From assembly GCF_031845265.1 (NCBI RefSeq), contig NZ_JAVRBG010000006.1:146179-210178 (forward strand): a DNA stretch of 64,000 bases, in the 5' to 3' direction. This document shows, one piece after another, positions 8,843 through 16,949 of the stretch. Position 1 is the first letter of the stretch. Every line of letters starts with the position of its first letter. This DNA comes from Mesonia ostreae. Its GTDB lineage: Bacteria > Bacteroidota > Bacteroidia > Flavobacteriales > Flavobacteriaceae. A model generated the notes under the pieces. The model was not told the DNA's origin, did not search any database, and saw only the letters and a program-made list of their open reading frames with translations. Made by a program: the position numbers and the translations under genes.

Positions 8843-9215
8843 AAAGTATGGTGTTAATAGTGTTATGTAATGTATATTTTAAAGAAGGTAAATATAGGAA
8901 TATTGAAAGATTAAATTGAAATTAAATTTTAAAGTTATCAAAAAAAATTGTTAGCAAGTTGATATTCAGTTTTCTAATATTGGCAGCGGGTAAAAAAGTT
9001 CACAAATTGTGAATTTTATTTTGGAATTGTCATTTCGTTTATTTTAAGTAAAATCTTTCTATTTTTCCTAAAAAAGCTGAATCCTTAGCACTCAATATTT
9101 TAGATTCTAAACGCTGCAATGGGAAAGAATTTGCGCTGCCGCGGAAGTATATGTAGATTATTTATTTGTGTAGAATTACATCAAATTTTTACAGAATTCA
9201 TAATGGTAAAAAAAC

Positions 9216-9258
9216 AAGCCCAAATTATTTTCTAATCACTAGAAAATAATTTGGGCTT
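9216..9258. terminator. Bidirectional terminator hairpin
   Basis: A 19-bp perfect stem, starting AAGCCCAAATTATTTTCTA (9216-9234) and closing at 9240-9258 around an ATCAC loop, with A and T runs outside. It lies 68 bp beyond the stop of the serine hydrolase on the minus strand. The rest of the 8843-9325 gap shows no gene: AT-rich sequence and a degraded GTCATTTCG-type repeat near 9031. Confidence 0.8.
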
Positions 9259-9325
9259 AAAAAAGAAAGTATTTATCAATTAAAGATACTCTTTATTAGT
9301 TTACGAGAACAATTCCGCGAAAGCG

Positions 9326-10876
9326 TTATTCTTTTACTCGTGTAAAATGCAAGTCACCAAAATCAAAACTGAAGTCGGTGATGGGAGCAATATATTTCAT
9401 GCGGGCACTTTGGGCTTTTCCTTTTTCATCTAAAGTGAAAAGAACAAACACATCGGCATCAAAACTTCTATTTTTCCATTTGGCTACATAGGTGGTTTCA
9501 GAATAAGGTAATAATTCTCCTGTAAGCTGCGGATTTCTTTCTGAAGTGATTTTTAAGGCATTTCCATTTTCAGTAATTGTTACTTTTCCAAACCAAGCAT
9601 CTTCATAAGTTCCTGTAGTTTGCTGCGCCTTTAAAACCGTCGGTTTGTTTTTGTAACTTTCTACTTTCTGGTAAACTGCTTTTTTTATGCTGTCGTTATA
9701 GGTAATCCATTCGTTGTTTCTTTTACTGTTTTTCTCAACCCAGTCTCTGTCTTTATAGCCTAAATAACTGTCTTTTATGGTATTGGTAATGCTGCTAAAT
9801 GCGCCGCCAATCATTTGGTTAGTCAGTACTACAATCCCTAAATCTAGCTCGGGGATTAAGGTAAATTGGGTTACGGTTCCCAATAAACCGCCTGTGTGAG
9901 ATACTTGCTTGTAGCCTTTTACATCGCTTACAAACCAGCCAAGAGAATAGCCATAAAAGTGCGTGTTGTAGTCGTTATCTTTGCTCACAGGTAATGGCGT
10001 TTGCAATTGCCATAATTGATGCATTTGCTTTTCGCTTAATATACGTTCTCCATTTTGGGTTACGGCGTCGTTCATTAAAAACTTGGCCCAGATGAGCATA
10101 TCAGTGACGTTACTCATAATTCCGCCAGCGGGATTGGCTAAATCGCTCCAATCATGAGGAATCTGAATTACTTCTCCCTCGGTTCTTGTATGCGCATCAA
10201 TAATATTCGACTTGTCGGTCACACGGCTATAAGAAGCTTTACTGTTTTTCATCCCTACAGGTTCTAGGATTCGAGTTTCAATAAACTCATCCCAAGTTTT
10301 TCCGCTTACGCGATGAATCACTTCTCCCGCAATAATAAACATATTGTTGTTGTATTTAAACTCGCTTCTAAAAGAACTTTCAGGTTCTAGTTGGCTCACA
10401 TTTGCAAGAACATCGTCTATGGTAAAATCTCCGCCTTCGGGAAAAAACATTAAATCTCCAGCGCCCAGACTTAATCCGCTGCGATGGGTAACCAAATCTC
10501 TAACGGTAAATTCTTCGGTAACCCAAGCATCTGGCATTTTAAATTCTGGAATGTGTTTTCTTACCTTATCATCCCAGTTTAATTTACCTTCATCTACCAA
10601 AATCCCCAAAGCGAAACATGTAAAACCTTTGGAATTGGAAGCTACGCCTACCAATGTATTTTGGTTCATGTCTTTTTTGTTGGTTAGCGAGCGTACACCG
10701 TGACCTTTGGCATAAACTACCTTATCGTCTTTAATTATCCCTACTGAAATGCCAGGAACATCAAAACTTTCTAAGGTGTTTTCAATAAGTCGGTCTAATT
10801 TTTTTTCTTTGATTTGCGCCGTAAGGTTTAACGTGAATAAACATAAACCTAGAGATAGAACTTTTACAATTTTCAT
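9326..10876 (-). CDS. Secreted serine hydrolase, class C beta-lactamase/PBP fold, with DUF3471-like tail
   Basis: Probably a periplasmic peptidase or esterase of the serine beta-lactamase superfamily; substrate unknown. A signal peptide covers residues 1-20 (cleavage after LTA). The catalytic SxxK is SNSK (80-83), the YxN motif is YNN (175-177) and the KTG-equivalent is HTGG (327-330). The C-terminal 90 residues form an extra beta domain like DUF3471. The HTGG variant is usual in the esterase/peptidase branch rather than in true beta-lactamases, so resistance should not be assumed. It is a single gene divergent from the alpha/beta hydrolase. Confidence 0.88.
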   Translation of the reverse strand: MKIVKVLSLGLCLFTLNLTAQIKEKKLDRLIENTLESFDVPGISVGIIKDDKVVYAKGHGVRSLTNKKDMNQNTLVGVASNSKGFTCFALGILVDEGKLNWDDKVRKHIPEFKMPDAWVTEEFTVRDLVTHRSGLSLGAGDLMFFPEGGDFTIDDVLANVSQLEPESSFRSEFKYNNNMFIIAGEVIHRVSGKTWDEFIETRILEPVGMKNSKASYSRVTDKSNIIDAHTRTEGEVIQIPHDWSDLANPAGGIMSNVTDMLIWAKFLMNDAVTQNGERILSEKQMHQLWQLQTPLPVSKDNDYNTHFYGYSLGWFVSDVKGYKQVSHTGGLLGTVTQFTLIPELDLGIVVLTNQMIGGAFSSITNTIKDSYLGYKDRDWVEKNSKRNNEWITYNDSIKKAVYQKVESYKNKPTVLKAQQTTGTYEDAWFGKVTITENGNALKITSERNPQLTGELLPYSETTYVAKWKNRSFDADVFVLFTLDEKGKAQSARMKYIAPITDFSFDFGDLHFTRVKE

Positions 10877-10958
10877 AGAAATGTATTGTTTTTAGGGAAG
10901 AACTCGTTTCAACTTTTAGCGAATGCAAAAAATATAAATGAGTTCTAAAAAAAGAATC

Positions 10959-10966
10959 TATTTTTG
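10959..10966 (+). promoter_or_regulatory. -7 box directly before the alpha/beta hydrolase start
   Basis: TATTTTTG matches TAnnTTTG and ends only four bases before the ATG at 10971. Transcription would begin at or next to the start codon, which predicts a leaderless mRNA. Confidence 0.55.
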
Positions 10967-10970
10967 CCGA

Positions 10971-11747
10971 ATGCAAAAATTTATACCTTACAAAAATATA
11001 CAAATTGCGTATACGGCTCAAGGAAAGGGCGAAACAATCGTACTATTACATGGCTTTTTAGAGAATTCTAGTATGTGGGAAGCGATAACTCCTGTTCTAG
11101 AGAAAACGCATAAAGTAATTAGTATTGATTTGCTAGGTCACGGCAACACGCCGCGTTTGGGGTATATTCATACCATGCAAGAAATGGCGCAAACGGTTAA
11201 TCACGTGCTTCATCACCTTAAAATAGAGCATGCTATTTTTATAGGTCATTCTATGGGAGGTTATGTGGTTCTCGCTTTCGCGGAATTATTTCCGTTAAGA
11301 ATAAAAAAAATGCTGCTTTTGAATTCTACTCCATTAGCCGATTCTCCCGAACGTGTGGCCAATAGAAACCGAGCCATTCGTTTGGTGAAGCAAAATAAAG
11401 ATGCATTTGTGAGCATGGCGATTACCAATTTATTTGGAAAAGAAAGCCAAGAGCAATTGCGAGAAAAAATAAACACACTCATTAAAGAAGCTCAGCAAAT
11501 GCCCACCGAAAATATTGTGGCGGCGATGGAAGGTTTAAAGTCTAGAAAGGACAGAAGCCAAGTTTTAAAAACATTTCTCGGTGAGAAAATATTTCTAGCA
11601 GGCGAAGAAGATGAAATTGTACTCTTAGAAAGTTTGCAGCAACTTGCCCAAAAAACCCATACGCCACTTAAGGTTTTTAAAGGCGGACATATGTCACATC
11701 TAGAAGCTGAAGAGGAATTGTTGAGGTTTTTCAGAAAACTCGATTAA
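10971..11747 (+). CDS. Alpha/beta-fold hydrolase
   Basis: Cytoplasmic serine hydrolase of about 258 residues. The oxyanion-hole motif LLHGF is at residues 25-29, and the nucleophile elbow GHSMGG puts Ser at 94. The catalytic His is probably in GGHMSHLEAE near the C-terminus. It resembles MenH/3-oxoadipate enol-lactonase-like esterases; no substrate can be assigned. I prefer the ATG at 10971 because a -7 box sits just before it and the protein then starts MQKFIPYKNIQIAY. An in-frame ATG at 10938 would lie upstream of that box. Inside it (11273-11285) is one copy of the 13-mer CGCTTTCGCGGAA. Confidence 0.85.
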   Translation: MQKFIPYKNIQIAYTAQGKGETIVLLHGFLENSSMWEAITPVLEKTHKVISIDLLGHGNTPRLGYIHTMQEMAQTVNHVLHHLKIEHAIFIGHSMGGYVVLAFAELFPLRIKKMLLLNSTPLADSPERVANRNRAIRLVKQNKDAFVSMAITNLFGKESQEQLREKINTLIKEAQQMPTENIVAAMEGLKSRKDRSQVLKTFLGEKIFLAGEEDEIVLLESLQQLAQKTHTPLKVFKGGHMSHLEAEEELLRFFRKLD

Positions 11748-11875
11748 AAACAAATAAAGTAGTTAATTTGAAAATAAATTCCTTAAAATTTTGTTAAGTC
11801 TTTTTTTTTTTTTTTGATTTGCAGCCGTGTTTGGCCAAGCACCCTAAATTTTAATATCAACTTATAAATTAAAAA

Positions 11876-12652
11876 ATGAAAAATTTATTTAAAGTGCCAT
11901 TTGCTATGTTGTTAGTAAGTGTGTTATTTGTTTCTTGTAGTATAGAAGAGAATGAAAGTAACAAATCAAAATACAAACAAACTGCCTTAGATAGTGAATA
12001 TGGTTCTAGAGGAGTTCAAGATAATCTATTTGCAAGAGTATTAGAAGACAGTAAAATAACCTATGTAGATGAATTCTCAGAATATTTAAACAATTTGAGA
12101 TTTCAGCAGATTTCTTTTATTGAAAAGAATTCAAATAATATAGTCTTTGAAGTTAAAAGTTCCAAAGTAATGGTAAATGCAAAATCTATAAATTTATCTG
12201 AACAAGTTTTAAAATTATCTAAATTTAAAAATGTATATAAATTAACTGATAATTCTAGTAATTTTTCTGTAAATTTTGATGCAACAAGTTCAATGTGGTC
12301 ATTAACTCTTGGTGACGAAATAATTCCTTTTTCTGAGTTAAACAATGAAATGATTGATGAACATGAAGACATTAAAAAATATCCTGTTTACAGTGGAATT
12401 ATCGCTGAGTTTGTCTTTAAACATTTAGAGGTTTTTGATTCAAGTACGGTTTCTGGTAAGCATGAGACTGTAGCAGTAGGATTTCATAATAGTGTAAATA
12501 ATGCTAATTATTTCTGCGGCAAGTCACACTCAGAAATTTTGGCAAACCATCCGGGGTGGTGTTCGCCAGGAGTATCTATATCTTGTTTGTGGGACGAACA
12601 TCTTTGTGTTTGTACAGCAGATTATTATTCTGGAGATGATTGTACAGATTAA
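11876..12652 (+). CDS. Cys-rich-tailed lipoprotein of unknown function
   Basis: I do not recognise the family. A lipoprotein signal occupies residues 1-22 (LLVSVLFVSC, then SIEEN), so it should be anchored in a membrane. The middle is polar, Asn/Ser/Lys-rich and AT-rich in codons. The last 45 residues hold seven cysteines (CGKSH, GWCSPG, ISCLW, HLCVC, DDC), suggesting a disulfide-bonded knob. A 15-T run (11801-11815) lies 60 bp upstream. A tiny membrane-protein gene follows after 23 bp. Its low-GC composition compared with its neighbours hints at recent acquisition. Confidence 0.7.
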   Translation: MKNLFKVPFAMLLVSVLFVSCSIEENESNKSKYKQTALDSEYGSRGVQDNLFARVLEDSKITYVDEFSEYLNNLRFQQISFIEKNSNNIVFEVKSSKVMVNAKSINLSEQVLKLSKFKNVYKLTDNSSNFSVNFDATSSMWSLTLGDEIIPFSELNNEMIDEHEDIKKYPVYSGIIAEFVFKHLEVFDSSTVSGKHETVAVGFHNSVNNANYFCGKSHSEILANHPGWCSPGVSISCLWDEHLCVCTADYYSGDDCTD

Positions 12653-12675
12653 ATATTAACTTAAAATACAAAATT

Positions 12676-12885
12676 ATGACTTTATTGGATCCGACGGTAT
12701 TTTACATGCTTCTTATAGTAAATTTTTTACTTATTTTATATGGTTTATATTGCATTTTAAATAAAGTACATAATTCTTTGTCTAAAGTGTTATGGATTTT
12801 TTTAATACTATTTTTACCTATAATTGGAAGTTTAATAGCTATTTTAAATTTCAATTTCTTTGATAAAAAAGTTATTAGATCTTAA
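12676..12885 (+). CDS. Small PLDc_N-like two-helix membrane protein
   Basis: 69 residues from the ATG at 12676 (MTLLDPTVFYML). Two transmembrane helices lie at about 10-28 and 37-55, the second being WIFLILFLPIIGSLIAIL. The W..L...LPIIG pattern is that of the PLDc_N domain, found alone in many small membrane proteins and sometimes as immunity proteins of bacteriocins. Only 23 bp separate it from the Cys-rich lipoprotein, so the two probably share an mRNA. Function unknown. Confidence 0.7.
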   Translation: MTLLDPTVFYMLLIVNFLLILYGLYCILNKVHNSLSKVLWIFLILFLPIIGSLIAILNFNFFDKKVIRS

Positions 12886-12907
12886 AATTAGCAATAATGT
12901 TAAATTA

Positions 12908-12935
12908 AAAAACCAGCTCGATCGAGCTGGTTTTT
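12908..12935. terminator. Rho-independent terminator, perfect palindrome
   Basis: AAAAACCAGCTCGA (12908-12921) followed immediately by its reverse complement TCGAGCTGGTTTTT (12922-12935). It ends the lipoprotein/PLDc_N-like unit. The following 276 bp up to 13212 show nothing recognisable. Confidence 0.85.
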
Positions 12936-13211
12936 CGGTTTTAGTTGATTGATGTCTAACTAGGTTAAAAAGGTCTTTAGGTTAATTGTGCACTATTTTG
13001 GGGGCAAAAAGGTGTGGATTAATGGTTTTCTAAACGGTTTACATTCGGGGGTGTTTATATAAAATTTAGTGTTGTGGCTACTTGTTTTATAAATTTCGAC
13101 CTTTAGTATGAACATCTTTTCCTTGTTTTCAAATATAGGCTAGAGATGGAGTGAGACCTTAAAATTGTCTGTATTTTACTAATTTAACACGAATTGTTAT
13201 ATATTTAACAA

Positions 13212-13868
13212 ATGAAAACAATTAGTCAATGTGTTGAGGAGATTTTGGTGCAACAATCTTTTTTAGAAGAAGCTTTGCAGCGAAAAATTATTAATTATAC
13301 CGCTTTAGCGGAAGAATTGCGCGAACCTATAAGTCAAATGTTACGCAAACCTGTAAAAGTAGGAGCGATTATGATGGCCTTAAGACGGTATCAAAACCCT
13401 TCTAACTTAAGAAGCTCTTCCCACGTAAAAGGGGCTTTGCGACAAATGGGCGATATCACGTTAAAATCTAATCTGTTTGCGTTCACCTTTAAGAATTCTG
13501 TCTCTTTAATTGAAAGTCATCGTTTATTGCTGGATTATGTGGCTTCCAATCCGCATTTGTTCTATGCATTTACTAGAGGCTTAGTGGAGAGTAACCTGAT
13601 GATTTCGGGAACTGAAAAAGAAAAAGTAGATGAGGTCTTTGCAAAAGAAATTTTATTGGATAGACGCGGGGGCTTAGCAGCGCTTAATGTGCAGTTGCCG
13701 CAAAACAACTATAAAATAGCAGGTTTGTATTATCAGTTTTTTAAGCAATTGGCTTGGAGTGGCGTTACGGTATATGAGGTGGTTTCTACTCGTAATGAAA
13801 TCACCATCTTGGTAGAAGATGCTGTAATCGAAAAAGCTTTTTCAGCCATTAAAAGTTTGAAGAATTAA
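13212..13868 (+). CDS. Conserved Bacteroidota protein of unknown function, possible C-terminal ACT-like domain
   Basis: 218 residues, soluble, no signal peptide. The N-terminal 60 residues (ISQCVEEIL, FLEEALQRKIINYTALAEEL, VKVGAIMMALRRY) look helical and recur in hypothetical proteins of Bacteroidota as I remember them. The C-terminal part (VQLPQNNYKIAGLYYQFFKQ, then GVTVYEVVSTRNEITILVED) has the beta-alpha-beta-beta rhythm of an ACT ligand-binding domain, as in aspartate kinases. That suggests an amino-acid-responsive regulator, but this is inference. No operon partner except possibly the small ORF 45 bp downstream. Confidence 0.7.
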   Translation: MKTISQCVEEILVQQSFLEEALQRKIINYTALAEELREPISQMLRKPVKVGAIMMALRRYQNPSNLRSSSHVKGALRQMGDITLKSNLFAFTFKNSVSLIESHRLLLDYVASNPHLFYAFTRGLVESNLMISGTEKEKVDEVFAKEILLDRRGGLAALNVQLPQNNYKIAGLYYQFFKQLAWSGVTVYEVVSTRNEITILVEDAVIEKAFSAIKSLKN

Positions 13869-13913
13869 ACAATTAAGGCTTTATTCGTAAATTAATATTT
13901 AATTAAATATACA

Positions 13914-14081
13914 ATGAAAAATCTTGAGATAACTTCGTACCTACTTGTTGCTATAAGCTTCTTCTTAGTGCTTTATTATGGCTTAGATAAAATTCTAGAG
14001 TTCTCTTTGTATATGGCTGTTTTCGTTTTTGTGTTACCAATAATTGTAAAGAGTCTTTATAGAAAGCTTATAAAAAATTAA
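13914..14081 (+). CDS. Small two-helix membrane protein
   Basis: A 55-codon frame (MKNLEITSYLLVAISFFLVL...) with two hydrophobic helices separated by YYGLDKILE and a basic C-terminal tail (KSLYRKLIKN), so it is membrane-inserted if made. It begins 45 bp after the preceding gene. Its TAA stop overlaps the stop of the convergent thiL gene in the shared tetranucleotide TTAA. I know no family for it. The clean hydrophobic pattern and positive-inside tail favour a real gene. Confidence 0.5.
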   Translation: MKNLEITSYLLVAISFFLVLYYGLDKILEFSLYMAVFVFVLPIIVKSLYRKLIKN

Positions 14082-15136
14082 TCTTCTTCGTTGGCATCGT
14101 CAAAAGAATTCCAGCCTTGAGCTTTAATCGGTATTTTTTGATTGCCTCTAGTAACCAAGTGCATACCTTCACGTTCTTCAGTGATATGTCCTACAACGGT
14201 AAGGTTAGGATTCGCTTTAATCTTATCAAAATCTTTCTGGTCTACGGTAAATAAAAGTTCGTAATCTTCACCTCCATTTAAAGCGATAGTAGTGCTGTCA
14301 ATGTTAAACTCTTCACATACCGAAATCACAGCAGGGTCTAAAGGTATTTTTTCTTCAAAAATATTAGCACCTACCTTAGAGCTCTTACAGAGATGAATCA
14401 CTTCCGAAGAAAGTCCGTCGCTAATATCAATCATACTGGTAGGTTGCACTTCTAATGCCGCCAATAAACCCGGAATATCTTTTCTAGCCTCTGGCTTTAA
14501 TTGTCTTTCTACTAAATAAGAATAAGGTTCTAAATCGGGTTGTGCGTTAGGATTTACTTTAAAGACTTGCTTTTCACGTTCCAAAACTTGTAATCCCATA
14601 TAGGCAGCTCCTAAATCGCCTGTTACTACGAGTAAATCATTAGGCTTAGCGCCGTCTCGAGAAGTTATTTTTTCAGGATTTACTTTTCCTAAAGCGGTAA
14701 TACTAATCACTAATCCCGAAGTAGAAGAAGTGGTGTCGCCGCCGATTACATCTATTTTATAAGTTTTTGCTGCTAAAGTGATTCCTGCATAAAGTTCTTC
14801 TAAAGCTTCAACTGGAAAACGATTGGAAGCCGCAATAGAAACGGTAATTTGAGTCGCTTCTGCATTCATGGCGTACACATCAGAAAGATTTACCATCACG
14901 GCTTTGTATCCCAAATGCTTCAACGGCATGTAGGCCAAATCAAAATGAACGCCTTCTACGAGCATATCTGTAGTCACAACCGTAGCTTCATCTTTGTGAT
15001 TAATCACGGCAGCATCATCTCCAATTCCTTTAAGGGTGGATGGCTGATAGATTTCTACAAATCTTGTGAGGTGATCAATAAGACCAAACTCTCCTAATTC
15101 AGATAAACTTGTTTTGGGGCTATTATCTTCAAACAT
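14078..15136 (-). CDS. thiL: Thiamine-monophosphate kinase
   Basis: Phosphorylates thiamine monophosphate to thiamine pyrophosphate, the last step of cofactor synthesis; this window's SucA is one TPP-dependent user. AIR-synthase/PurM fold: GDDAAV near residue 40 and TTDMLVEGVHFD binding ATP and Mg, then GGDTT (about 135-139), VTGDLGAA and ISDGLSSE (about 238-245). It has 352 residues, slightly longer than E. coli ThiL because of an insertion and a short acidic tail. Monocistronic, with its own -7 box. It converges on a small membrane protein gene and shares a TTAA stop with it. Confidence 0.93.
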   Translation of the reverse strand: MFEDNSPKTSLSELGEFGLIDHLTRFVEIYQPSTLKGIGDDAAVINHKDEATVVTTDMLVEGVHFDLAYMPLKHLGYKAVMVNLSDVYAMNAEATQITVSIAASNRFPVEALEELYAGITLAAKTYKIDVIGGDTTSSTSGLVISITALGKVNPEKITSRDGAKPNDLLVVTGDLGAAYMGLQVLEREKQVFKVNPNAQPDLEPYSYLVERQLKPEARKDIPGLLAALEVQPTSMIDISDGLSSEVIHLCKSSKVGANIFEEKIPLDPAVISVCEEFNIDSTTIALNGGEDYELLFTVDQKDFDKIKANPNLTVVGHITEEREGMHLVTRGNQKIPIKAQGWNSFDDANEED

Positions 15137-15167
15137 ATAATTTTCTATAAAGTAATTGAATAGACGG

Positions 15168-15175
15168 CAAAAATA
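15168..15175 (-). promoter_or_regulatory. -7 box of thiL
   Basis: Minus-strand TATTTTTG fits TAnnTTTG, 31 bases before the thiL ATG. No good TTTG was seen at the -33 position. Confidence 0.5.
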
Positions 15176-15367
15176 CAGGTTTTGGATAGATTAAGTAACC
15201 TAAATCCTATAAAGTGTGCTTTAGAAAAATTTTTCGGAATTAAAAGCAAGTGAATCCTTTATTTTTTTAATTTGTATTCAATTTGGAGCAGATGAATATG
15301 TAATAAAAAATTCATACAAAATACCTTTTCGGATACTCAAGATGATAATATAATCACACCTTTCTAA

Positions 15368-15612
15368 ATGCTGCTGTTTATGCTGAATTATACTTCTAAA
15401 ATAAGAAAACTAGGTTTACTTATTTTTGCTTTGTTTGCGTTGCATTTAGTTGCTTCCTTCTTTTATCTGTACCTTTCAGGAAATAATGTAATAGAAAAAA
15501 CGCAAGATTAAATTATACAGGTCTATATTCTAATTTTACGGAGTACTTATTGATTATTTTATTTCCTTTTCTATACTTTTCATATAAAATTGTAACAAAA
15601 AAATCCAATTAA
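15368..15612 (+). pseudogene. Frameshifted small two-helix membrane protein gene
   Basis: Frame 1 from ATG 15368 gives 47 residues (MLLFMLNYTSKIRKLGLLIF...) with one transmembrane helix, then hits TAA at 15509. Shifting frame by one base at 15508 continues directly as LNYTGLYSNFTEYLLIILFPF and on to KKSN and TAA at 15610-15612, adding a second clear helix. Restoring one T (GATTAAAT to GATTTAAAT) would join them into about 81 residues. This is a recent single-base deletion, a sequencing slip or, less likely, programmed frameshifting. The rest of the 15137-15709 gap shows nothing else. Confidence 0.55.
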
Positions 15613-15709
15613 ATAATTGGTGAGCGGCAGAAGAAAAACAGTACTTTAGTGTTTATTCTAAAACTCGTATTAATCCTAAATTTTTGCTAGAAAAACGCTT
15701 TACAGAGTT

Positions 15710-16225
15710 TTAATTTATAGAATTGAAATTAACGACCCTTGCATTTTCTGATAAGGTCACATCATCATTAGTGTCTATAGCTATTTTAGAAATTTTCTCC
15801 TCGTTAGAAAAAGGAGGATCAAAAATCACTAAAAACAACCCTTTCTTGCCTCCATTTAATTTTTGATGGGTTTTAAACACTCTATTGCCCGCATAGGTTT
15901 TCATACCCTTGGCGGCGTAGACAACTTTATGTTTTCTATTGTGTTGGTCTAATAAAAATAATTTATTCAAGTCAAACTCAATTTTGGAGCTGTTGGTGTT
16001 TTTAAAGCGCATTCGTACCGCTTTGTACACAAATCCATCAGGAGCTATATGGGTTACATGTTTATTCCCTGGCCTGTTTTCTCCTGGTCTCGTTTTATAG
16101 TTTGTAAAATCAAGAATTTCAAATTCTATATCGTTATTAAGGTTGATAAAACCAGACTTAACTCTCTGTACGCCACAGGAAGATAAAATCAACCAAATGC
16201 TTAGTAGAAATATAGCTTTTTTCAA
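15710..16225 (-). CDS. DUF4352-like lipoprotein
   Basis: 171 residues with a lipoprotein signal (residues 1-17, LILSSC, then GVQRV). The mature part reads as an immunoglobulin-like beta sandwich: FEILDFTNYKT, VYKAVRMRFKNTNSSKIEFDLNKLFLLD and KKGLFLVIFDPP have the pattern of DUF4352/telobacterial extracellular domains (rrf.v.n.....dl....l.D..G..........G....g.lvF..P). Its function is unknown; such domains usually bind or scaffold at the cell surface. Monocistronic, with no clear promoter. The domain call is an inference from pattern only. Confidence 0.6.
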   Translation of the reverse strand: MKKAIFLLSIWLILSSCGVQRVKSGFINLNNDIEFEILDFTNYKTRPGENRPGNKHVTHIAPDGFVYKAVRMRFKNTNSSKIEFDLNKLFLLDQHNRKHKVVYAAKGMKTYAGNRVFKTHQKLNGGKKGLFLVIFDPPFSNEEKISKIAIDTNDDVTLSENARVVNFNSIN

Positions 16226-16335
16226 GTAGAAAAATTTTAGATTTCTTAAAAATAGTTAAAATATCTATAACTAAGACTTATTAAACAATAACATATATTA
16301 ATCTATCCAAATATGGTATTCAGGTTCTTATATTG

Positions 16336-16343
16336 TATATTTG
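16336..16343 (+). promoter_or_regulatory. -7 box upstream of the SUF locus
   Basis: TATATTTG matches TAnnTTTG and lies 30 bases before the ATG of the IscA-like gene. No convincing -33 TTTG and no recognisable IscR or Fur site could be seen by eye. Confidence 0.5.
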
Positions 16344-16373
16344 CTCGTTAATTAGAATTAATTTAAATAAAGC

Positions 16374-16703
16374 ATGATAAAGGTTAGTCAAGAAGCTAAA
16401 GTAAAGCTAGGCCATTTGATGGCAGAGGAGGGTTTTGACTCCCAGAAGGACTTTGTTCGTGTAGGTGTTAAAAGCGGAGGTTGCTCTGGTTTATCTTATG
16501 ATTTAAACTTTGATCAAACTCGAGTAGAAGAAGATAAAGTGTTTGAAGATAACGGAATACAGCTTATCGTAGACAAAAAAAGCTTTTTATACCTGTTGGG
16601 AACTACCTTAGAATATTCTGGCGGTCTTAACGGAAAAGGATTTGTATTTAATAATCCTAATGCACAAAGAACTTGTGGTTGTGGAGAGAGTTTCTCTCTA
16701 TAG
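16374..16703 (+). CDS. IscA/SufA-type iron-sulfur cluster assembly protein
   Basis: A-type carrier of 109 residues that accepts a cluster or iron from the SufBCD scaffold and hands it to target proteins. The three conserved cysteines are in GGCSGLSY (about residue 41) and TCGCGES (about residues 102-104). It opens the SUF cluster, 246 bp before sufB; that gap contains a gene relic. Whether it functions as SufA, IscA or ErpA cannot be told from sequence alone. Confidence 0.92.
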   Translation: MIKVSQEAKVKLGHLMAEEGFDSQKDFVRVGVKSGGCSGLSYDLNFDQTRVEEDKVFEDNGIQLIVDKKSFLYLLGTTLEYSGGLNGKGFVFNNPNAQRTCGCGESFSL

Positions 16704-16721
16704 ATTAGGTGGGTAATTTGA

Positions 16722-16916
16722 AAGAGAAACCATAAAAAGTTGAGTAGGTTTCTGTGCATAGCTAAAGCATCTGCTAGAGAATTTTGTTCTCACTTGTATT
16801 TAGCTTATGATGTAAAATAGATGGAGGAAGAGCAGTTTGAAATGTTGAATATAAAAGTTACAGAGCTATTAAAAATGAAATGCAGACGGATAAGTAATTT
16901 ATCAAAAGCACTTTAA
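16722..16916 (+). pseudogene. Relic of a four-helix-bundle (S23/IVP-like) protein gene
   Basis: One frame reads KRNHKKLSRFLCIAKASARE, then FCSHLYLAYDVK, a stop at 16818-16820, and MEEEQFEMLNIKVTELLKMK followed by a short basic tail and TAA. This matches, segment by segment, the C-terminal half of the four-helix-bundle proteins of Bacteroidota (pattern RFL.IAKGSAgEvrSqLYLAyDLgYi.eeeFe.L..K..Ei.kML.g.I..L). The N-terminal half is absent and an amber codon sits where a Tyr is usual. It appears to be a decayed insertion between the IscA-like gene and sufB. Confidence 0.65.
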
Positions 16917-16949
16917 AACCTGATAACTTTAAACTTTAAAAACTTAAAA

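Noticed and set aside
8843..9212. Cobalamin riboswitch before nrdJ
   Set aside because: No conserved B12-box or stem pattern was recognisable by eye. A covariance search would settle it.
9326..10876. Antibiotic-resistance beta-lactamase
   Set aside because: HTGG replaces KTG and a DUF3471-like tail is present, as in the esterase/peptidase branch. Resistance is not supported.
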